This document shows, piece by piece, positions 58,818-64,000 of a stretch of DNA of 64,000 nt. The notes under the pieces are model-generated. The model was not told the origin of the DNA and searched no databases. It saw only the letters and a list, made by a program, of their open reading frames with translations. The DNA comes from Streptomonospora alba. Its GTDB lineage: Bacteria > Actinomycetota > Actinomycetes > Streptosporangiales > Streptosporangiaceae. The position numbers and the translations under genes are program-made. The DNA lies in NCBI RefSeq assembly GCF_000826685.1, contig NZ_JROO01000011.1, positions 1 to 64,000 on the forward strand. Reading direction: 5' to 3'. Position 1 is the stretch's first letter. Each line of letters opens with the position of its first letter.

Positions 58818-61148
58818 ATGGGACCCAGAGCGGATCTTTCCGGTGATCCCGGCGGCGCCGGCGACGACACCCCCGCGACCCTGGTGGTGCTGGCAGGGAC
58901 CAGCCCCACCCCGGCGCTGCTGGCCGCCCTGACCTTCGCTCCGCGCCGGCTGGTGCTCGTGCACAGCAGCGACACCGCCCGGCGGGCCGCCCGGATCGCC
59001 GACGCCGCGCGCCGGCTGTGCCCGGACATCGGCGTCGTCCGGCGCTTCGACGTGGGCGGCGACGTCTTCGACTTCCACGCCGTGGCAGCACGCTTCGCAG
59101 CGCTCTCCGCCGATCTGCAGGACGACTGGCGGTTGTGCTACACCGGTGGCAGCAAGGTGATGAGCGCCCACGCCGTGCTGGCGCACGTCGAGCGCTTCCC
59201 CGAGCGCCACCGCTGGCGCAGCTACCTCGACGCCACCTCCGAGACGCTGCGCTTCACCGACGGCTCCCGCCACGACGCCGGCATCGACAGCAGCGCACTC
59301 AGCGCCGGCGAGCTGGCCGGACTGCACGGCGTCGAACTGCGCCCGGGAGACCGGACCGGCGCCCAGGAGGCCTGGCTGCGCGGAGGGGACGTCCGCGCCA
59401 CGCTGACCAGCGGCGACATGGCCGAGGCGCGGGTGCTCGCACTGTTCCGCCGCAGGCTGGCCCCTGTGTCCGGCGCCGAGGTGCTGGGCAACCGCGTCAT
59501 GCCCGACCCGCGCAGCGAGCGCGACTCCATCGGCGACTTCGACCTCATCGTGCGCTACCGCCACCGCGTGCTGTGCGTGGAGGTCAAGCGCGACCCCTCC
59601 CACATCCCCGACGCCGCCGGATGGACCCTGACCAAGGCCCAGCGCGCCTTCGGCGGCGCGGCCCGGGTGCTGTTCGTGCACGAGGGCGCCAAGGGCGACT
59701 GCTCCATCGAACGCATCGCCGCCTACGACCCCGAACTCAGCGGTGCACCGCTGCACGTGCGCAGCCTCGGCGAGCTCTCCTCCCGCGACTTCGGCAGCGC
59801 CCGCCGGCTGATCGAGAGCTTCTTCCCCGCCGCCCCGCCCCCGAGAGGCGCGTCCGCCACCGCGCGCGCCGCGGCCGCAAGCCGAAGCGGCGAGCCCTCC
59901 TCCGCGCACCGGGCCGCCCCTCGGGTGCCCGCCCCCGGCGGCGCCGAGGGCGGGCACTGCCCCGCCGACCCGAACGGCTCAGGCGGTCCTGCGCCGCTGC
60001 TGCTGACGGGCCTGGGCGGCAACCGCCTGCCCGTCCTGGCCGCCGCCCGCGCCTGCCTGCCCGGCCGGGCCGTCATGCTGTTCACCCGCCAGAGCGAGAA
60101 GGAGCTGTCCGCCCTCGACTCCAGCGTGCGCCGCGCCCTGCTGGCCGGCGAGGAGCCGGAGGAGTTCCAGCGCCTCAACCGCCGCCGCCTGGCCCAGCGC
60201 CTGCGCCGCGACGGCTATCCCGATCGCGTCAAGTTCGCCGAGGCCGCCGTGGACGCGGCAGACGTCGCCGACACCGCCGCCCGCGCCCGCGCCAAGATCG
60301 ACCTGTATCGGACACCCGGCACCCCCGTGGTCGCCGACATCACCACCGGCACCAAGGCGATGAGCACGGGCCTGGCGCTGGCCGCCCACGAGCGCGACGG
60401 CTGCCTGATCTACGTCTCACCGCTCACCCGGCGCGTCTCCTGCCGCACGCACGGGCCCGTAGGCCACCACCCGCCCGCCGCCGTCGAATGGCGCCACCTG
60501 CTGCGGGGCTACCGCTTCCTCGGCGGCACGCTCAGCGAGGCAATCGACCCTGGCGTCGCCGCACGCCAGATCGACGCCCCCCTGATCGACGCCGCAGCCG
60601 AGCAGGTGCGCGAGCTGGCCGCCCCCGCCGAGGTCGCGGCCTGGGTCGACGAGACCGCCGTCGCCGGTGCGCCGCCGCTGCCGCAGTACTCCGCGCCGCA
60701 GCGCCCCACCCTGGTCCTCACCGCCGCCGACCGCGCCCTCGGCCTCAGCGCCCCCCGCCGGACGCGGCTGCGCTACTTCACATCCAAAGACGTGCACGTC
60801 GAGCAGGACACCGGTGCCGGAGGCTGGGCCCACGACGTCTTCGCGGCCGCCGCGCTGCTCAACGTCCGCTGCGGTACCGCCGGACTCACCCTCGCCCTGC
60901 ACCGGCCCGGCGAGGGCGACCCGGCCCGCGCGCTGGAGCTCATCGACTGGTTCTCGTGGTGGCGGGCCGACGGGGGCGCCCCCGACTCCGGTGATCGGAG
61001 ACCCCCCGCCGAGCAGGTCACCGGCCATGAGGACACTCGGCGTCCGAGAGTGGTGTCAGCCGAGCCGGGAACCGCCGCGTTCCGCACCGCGCTGCAGGCC
61101 CACCTGTCCGCCCTCAGGCTCACACCCCATCAGGAGGCAGACCCATGA
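58818..61148 (+). CDS. Can1-like double-CARF nuclease with swapped nuclease halves
   Basis: The 776-aa protein has four parts. CARF 1 (about 15-150): TLVVLAGTSPTP and CYTGGSKVMSAH with Y108-TGGSK113. Nuclease 1 (about 190-330): PD-(D/E)xK core with D242 in GDFDLIV and E255-V-K257. A disordered linker (330-395). CARF 2 (about 395-570): PLLLTGLGGN and ADITTGTKAMSTGLAL (D507-S516). Nuclease-like 2 (about 650-770): GGWAHDVFAAAALLN at 668-682 without a recognisable D/ExK triad. CARF domains bind cyclic oligoadenylates. The stop overlaps the cas10 ATG (ATGA). Can1 has a similar four-part layout. Confidence 0.75.
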   Translation: MGPRADLSGDPGGAGDDTPATLVVLAGTSPTPALLAALTFAPRRLVLVHSSDTARRAARIADAARRLCPDIGVVRRFDVGGDVFDFHAVAARFAALSADLQDDWRLCYTGGSKVMSAHAVLAHVERFPERHRWRSYLDATSETLRFTDGSRHDAGIDSSALSAGELAGLHGVELRPGDRTGAQEAWLRGGDVRATLTSGDMAEARVLALFRRRLAPVSGAEVLGNRVMPDPRSERDSIGDFDLIVRYRHRVLCVEVKRDPSHIPDAAGWTLTKAQRAFGGAARVLFVHEGAKGDCSIERIAAYDPELSGAPLHVRSLGELSSRDFGSARRLIESFFPAAPPPRGASATARAAAASRSGEPSSAHRAAPRVPAPGGAEGGHCPADPNGSGGPAPLLLTGLGGNRLPVLAAARACLPGRAVMLFTRQSEKELSALDSSVRRALLAGEEPEEFQRLNRRRLAQRLRRDGYPDRVKFAEAAVDAADVADTAARARAKIDLYRTPGTPVVADITTGTKAMSTGLALAAHERDGCLIYVSPLTRRVSCRTHGPVGHHPPAAVEWRHLLRGYRFLGGTLSEAIDPGVAARQIDAPLIDAAAEQVRELAAPAEVAAWVDETAVAGAPPLPQYSAPQRPTLVLTAADRALGLSAPRRTRLRYFTSKDVHVEQDTGAGGWAHDVFAAAALLNVRCGTAGLTLALHRPGEGDPARALELIDWFSWWRADGGAPDSGDRRPPAEQVTGHEDTRRPRVVSAEPGTAAFRTALQAHLSALRLTPHQEADP

Positions 61149-62923
61149 GCGCCGCCGAGCCCGCCGCCGCGCCGGGGGCCGCGTCCGCACCGCACGGCGG
61201 GGCGGACGAGCCGCCGCACGGGGTGCTCGTCGGCGTCGACCTCGCCGGCATCCAGCGGTTCATCTACGAGGGACGCCGACTGCTCGACGCCATCGGCCGC
61301 GCCACCCTCGTCGCCGACCTCACCGACACCGCCGGTCCGCACATCGCCCCGCTGCTCGCCGAAGTGGCCCCCGAGCACCGCACCGTGCTGCGCGACGCCG
61401 GCGGCGCGCTCTACGTCGCCTTCACCCACCCCGACCGGGCCGCCGAAGACGCCCGCGCCTTCACCGGCCGCTATACGCGCCGGATGCGCGACATCTCCGA
61501 CCGGCTGACCCCCGTCACCGCGCACGTCGCCTACGGCGGAGCCGGTCGTCCCGCCGACCAGGCCGAGGCGCTGCGCCTGCTGCCCGCCGCTTTGCAGGGC
61601 GCCCGCGCCCGCCCGGTTCCCGGACACCTGCCGGCACCGGGACTCGGCGTCACCGCCGCCTGCGACATCACCGGCCGCCCCGCCGAGCTGCTGGACCGCA
61701 CCCGCGACCGCGGACCCGTGCGCGAACGCACCGCCCGCGACGTCGTCACCGCTCGGACCCGGGCCCGGAGGTGGCACGATGACAACAGCCGCGCCTGGCT
61801 GAGCGGACTCGCACCGCCCCCCGGGATCCGGCGGCTGGAACTGCCCACCGACGTCGACCACCTCGGCCGCGAGATCGGCGACGTCAGCCGGCTGGCGGTG
61901 GTGCACCTGGACTTCAACGGCCTCGGCGACCTGCTGAAGGACCACCACAGCCGCCTTCAGGAGTCCGGAGCCGACGTGTCGGCGGGCATGCGCGCCGTCT
62001 CCGCCGACATCGCCCGGCTCACCGAGGGGCTGGCCCGCGCACTCATCCGCTCGGTCGCCGCCGCCGTCGGCACCGACGCCGGCACCGGCGAGCCCGTCAT
62101 CGAGGGGCACGGCGCCGGCGGGCGGCTTCGCCCCCACACCGTGCGCGGCACCGTCTACGTCCCGGTGCGCCCTGTCGTGGTGGCCGGCGACGACCTCACC
62201 GTCATCTGCGACGCCCGGCTGGCCTGGAGCGCCACCCGGTTCGCGCTCGACTGGCTGGACGCCGACCCCGCGTCGCTGAGCCCCGGCGACCCGCGCGCCC
62301 CCATGGCGCGCCGCGACCGGACCCCGCCCTGGACCCGCCGCCTGGGCGCTACGGGCCGGACCACGGGCGTGCCCTCGGCCGGTGTCGGGATCGCGGTGCA
62401 GCCCGTGGGCGCACCGCTCTCGGTGGGCTATGACATCTGCGCCGCGTTGTGCGAGGAGGCCAAGGACCACCGCAAGCAGGCCGCCCAACGCCTCGACGAC
62501 CACACCGTGGCCTGGTCGCACGAGTTCGACGACCCTGCCAGGGTGGTCGCCCGGCTGCGCGAGCACCGCGGTCCGTCCGCGCCCGGGGGATCCGGACGCA
62601 CGGCCCTGCCCATGACCGGCGCCGAGTTCCACGCGTTCCTGCGCGACTACCTCGACCCCCGCGCCCGCGGAAGCCTGCGCGGCGCGGACCTCAGCGAGCA
62701 GCGGTCCTGGCTGCTGTCACGCCTGGCTCCACTGCTGCAGGACGGCCGCGACCCCGCCCCCGAACTGGAGCGCCGCAGCGACCTCGGCATGCCCGTGCGC
62801 CTGCCCGACCCCTTCTCCCGCGCTCTGCTCCTGGACGCCCTCGCACTGCTCGACCTGCACTTGGACGTCGGTCTGACCCATCACCCGCCCCCGGACGAGG
62901 GAACGGAGGCGATGCGCCCGTGA
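61145..62923 (+). CDS. cas10: Cas10, HD-less type III effector with AGDD palm motif
   Basis: The 592-aa protein has the Cas10 signature VDLAGIQRFIYEGRRL at 31-46, the palm-domain acidic site VVHLDFNGLGD with D256, and VVAGDDLTVICD with A347-G-D-D350 at the cyclase site (usually GGDD). A C-terminal helical region ends near 580. The usual N-terminal HD nuclease is missing; the first 28 residues are disordered. It makes cyclic oligoadenylates when active; AGDD may lower or keep activity. It overlaps the effector gene before it, and its TGA overlaps the next GTG. Confidence 0.82.
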   Translation: MSAAEPAAAPGAASAPHGGADEPPHGVLVGVDLAGIQRFIYEGRRLLDAIGRATLVADLTDTAGPHIAPLLAEVAPEHRTVLRDAGGALYVAFTHPDRAAEDARAFTGRYTRRMRDISDRLTPVTAHVAYGGAGRPADQAEALRLLPAALQGARARPVPGHLPAPGLGVTAACDITGRPAELLDRTRDRGPVRERTARDVVTARTRARRWHDDNSRAWLSGLAPPPGIRRLELPTDVDHLGREIGDVSRLAVVHLDFNGLGDLLKDHHSRLQESGADVSAGMRAVSADIARLTEGLARALIRSVAAAVGTDAGTGEPVIEGHGAGGRLRPHTVRGTVYVPVRPVVVAGDDLTVICDARLAWSATRFALDWLDADPASLSPGDPRAPMARRDRTPPWTRRLGATGRTTGVPSAGVGIAVQPVGAPLSVGYDICAALCEEAKDHRKQAAQRLDDHTVAWSHEFDDPARVVARLREHRGPSAPGGSGRTALPMTGAEFHAFLRDYLDPRARGSLRGADLSEQRSWLLSRLAPLLQDGRDPAPELERRSDLGMPVRLPDPFSRALLLDALALLDLHLDVGLTHHPPPDEGTEAMRP

Positions 62924-63705
62924 CCGCCGCCGACACCGACCCGGCCGCAGCCTCCCCCTCCGGCGCAGCGCCCGGCGGCCGGACCGGCGAGCGGGACGCG
63001 CCCGCGTTCCTGCTGCTGGACCTCGCCTCGCCGGCGGTCTTCGCCGGCACCAGCGCCGCAGGTACCGCCGCCGACTCCGACGTGGTCACCGACGCACACG
63101 GGCTGCCCTACCTGCCCCGCCAGCGCATCGCCGCCCGGCTGCGCGACGCCGCCGTCAGCGCGGTGCGCGCCGACCCCGCGCTGCTGCCGGCCGCCCGGTC
63201 GCTCTTCGGAGCCTCCCGCAAGCACGGCCCCGGCCGCATCCTGCGCATCGGCCACGCCGCCCCGTCCGAACCGGTGCGCGCCGCGGTCGCCTGGGCTCTG
63301 GAGCAGCGCGCCGGCGAGGGATCCGGAGACGCCGCGAGCACCCTCGTGCGCGCCGTCACCGACGCCTTCACCTCCGTGGAGAGCGGCGTGGCGATCGACG
63401 GCGCCGGGGCGTCCGCAGACGCGCGGTTGCGCACCGTCCGCGTCGTCGACGCCGGATTGCGGCTCACCGCCCCGCTGCGGTGGACCCGCACTCCCGGGCC
63501 CGAGGAGGTGCGCTGCCTGGCCCGGGCCGCACTGGCCTTCACCCAGGCAGGGCTCAAGGCCGGGCGCGGCCGCGGCCGGCTCGACGCCCGCCTGGCCGAG
63601 ACCTCCGACGCCGAGGCCGACGCGGCGCATGCCCGCACTCTGGCCTGGGCGGACGTCGACACGGGGATCGAGAGCGGAGGGAGTGTCCGAGAAAGAAGGA
63701 TGTGA
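62920..63705 (+). CDS. Type III RAMP protein, Cas7-like
   Basis: The 261-aa protein shows the Cas7/RAMP pattern: LLLDLASPAVFAGTS, then SDVVTDAHGLPYLPRQRIAARLRD, LFGASRKHGPGRILRIG, SGVAIDGAGASADARLRTVRVV, and the Gly-rich AGLKAGRGRGRL loop near 228. It should form the crRNA backbone and may carry the target-RNA-cleaving Asp (in the ADSDVV loop). GTG start at 62920 overlaps the cas10 stop (GTGA), with GGAGG 10 nt upstream. Subtype assignment is uncertain. Confidence 0.72.
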   Translation: MTAADTDPAAASPSGAAPGGRTGERDAPAFLLLDLASPAVFAGTSAAGTAADSDVVTDAHGLPYLPRQRIAARLRDAAVSAVRADPALLPAARSLFGASRKHGPGRILRIGHAAPSEPVRAAVAWALEQRAGEGSGDAASTLVRAVTDAFTSVESGVAIDGAGASADARLRTVRVVDAGLRLTAPLRWTRTPGPEEVRCLARAALAFTQAGLKAGRGRGRLDARLAETSDAEADAAHARTLAWADVDTGIESGGSVRERRM

Positions 63706-64000
63706 CGATCGCCGAGCCCCATCCCGACGACCGCACCGGCGGCGCGGGCGAATCCGTGCGCGCCTATCTCGGACTGCGCTACGTGCTCACCGAGTCGCTC
63801 GTCGTACGCTCGGACTACGATCCGCTGCGCATCACCACCGCCCACGCCGTCACGGGCCGGGCCCAGCGCGGAATGCTCGCCGCCGCCCTGCACCACGCCG
63901 GCCGCGGGGACTTGGTCGAGCCCTGGATCGCGCGCGGTACCGCGCTCCGCTTCGCCCCCGCTTTCCCGCTGCTGGAGGACGACTCCGGCAGCGCGCAGAC
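63702..64000 (+). CDS. Csx10-like RAMP, truncated by window end
   Basis: The first 99 codons are visible, from GTG 63702. The segment YLGLRYVLTESLVVRSDYDPLRITTAHAVTGRAQRGMLAAAL and LRFAPAFPLLED fit the N-terminal part of Csx10/Csm-type RAMPs (strand, ipG-like RGML, then RFapayP). It overlaps the previous stop (GTGA). The rest lies outside the window. If it is Csx10 the locus is type III-D-like. Confidence 0.55.
   Translation, partial: MTIAEPHPDDRTGGAGESVRAYLGLRYVLTESLVVRSDYDPLRITTAHAVTGRAQRGMLAAALHHAGRGDLVEPWIARGTALRFAPAFPLLEDDSGSAQ

Noticed and set aside
58134-59957. Minus-strand open frame of 607 codons opposite the CARF gene
   Set aside because: Shadow of the CARF protein. It also crosses non-coding DNA.
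62177-62190. AGDD instead of GGDD as proof of an inactive Cas10
   Set aside because: The two metal-binding Asp residues are present, and a first-position Gly to Ala change may not abolish activity.

Overview
The window is about 70-75% G+C with dense, mostly plus-strand genes. Its marker set is actinobacterial: WhiA, RbpA, the SteA/SteB pair, the UvrC-RapZ-YvcK-WhiA block, the TlyA-NadK-RecN block and an Lsr2-like protein. WhiA and SteA/SteB suit a filamentous, sporulating actinomycete. A Nocardiopsaceae-like host is a guess from gene order and style, not shown by the sequence. I see no rRNA, tRNA, complete insertion sequence or replication origin.

Layout: (1) 0.7-20.5 kb is the conserved tlyA neighbourhood: an RGG-rich TPR protein, a HAD phosphatase, a DUF1015 protein, an SCP2-like protein, a phasin-like protein, TlyA, NAD kinase and RecN. 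Interleaved accessory genes are an AadA-type nucleotidyltransferase, an NHL lipoprotein, NhaA, a Nudix hydrolase, an MBL-fold hydrolase, a tail-less SSB paralogue, and a DrrC-like short UvrA divergent from a WYL regulator. (2) 20.7-24.2 kb holds SteA, SteB and a MraY/WecA-like glycosyltransferase. (3) 24.4-31.7 kb holds a candidate Mn2+ riboswitch in front of TerC, UvrA with a LexA/SOS box, two RDD membrane proteins, a Rieske lipoprotein behind a perfect inverted-repeat operator, and an MscS channel. (4) 32-42.5 kb holds UvrC, RapZ, YvcK, a DUF488 protein, WhiA, the glycolytic genes gap-pgk-tpiA behind a DasR-like (dre) palindrome, SecG and RbpA. (5) 42.6-53.7 kb is a complete histidine-utilisation locus: IclR and LysR regulators, HutH, HutU, an M20 amidohydrolase, HutF and HutI, ending in an ACT-GNAT protein. 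The route runs histidine to urocanate to imidazolonepropionate to formiminoglutamate to N-formylglutamate, and the M20 enzyme sits where a deformylase is needed. (6) 53.9-56.1 kb is a minus-strand group of a zinc/Lsr2-like protein with an acidic tail and two proteins I do not recognise.

(7) 56.3 kb to the right edge is the most unusual part, a type III CRISPR-Cas locus. Cas6 is followed by a 110-aa orphan protein and a non-coding stretch holding six decayed, about 60-bp-spaced repeats, each but one able to form the same small hairpin. Then comes an overlapping operon: a 776-aa protein with two CARF domains and a PD-(D/E)xK nuclease, a Cas10 without an HD domain and with AGDD in place of GGDD, a Cas7-like RAMP, and a Csx10-like RAMP cut by the window end. 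The architecture suggests a cyclic-oligoadenylate system in which DNA or RNA degradation is delegated to a Can1-like effector. In that effector the first nuclease domain appears intact and the second degenerate. No adaptation genes (cas1, cas2) lie in the window.
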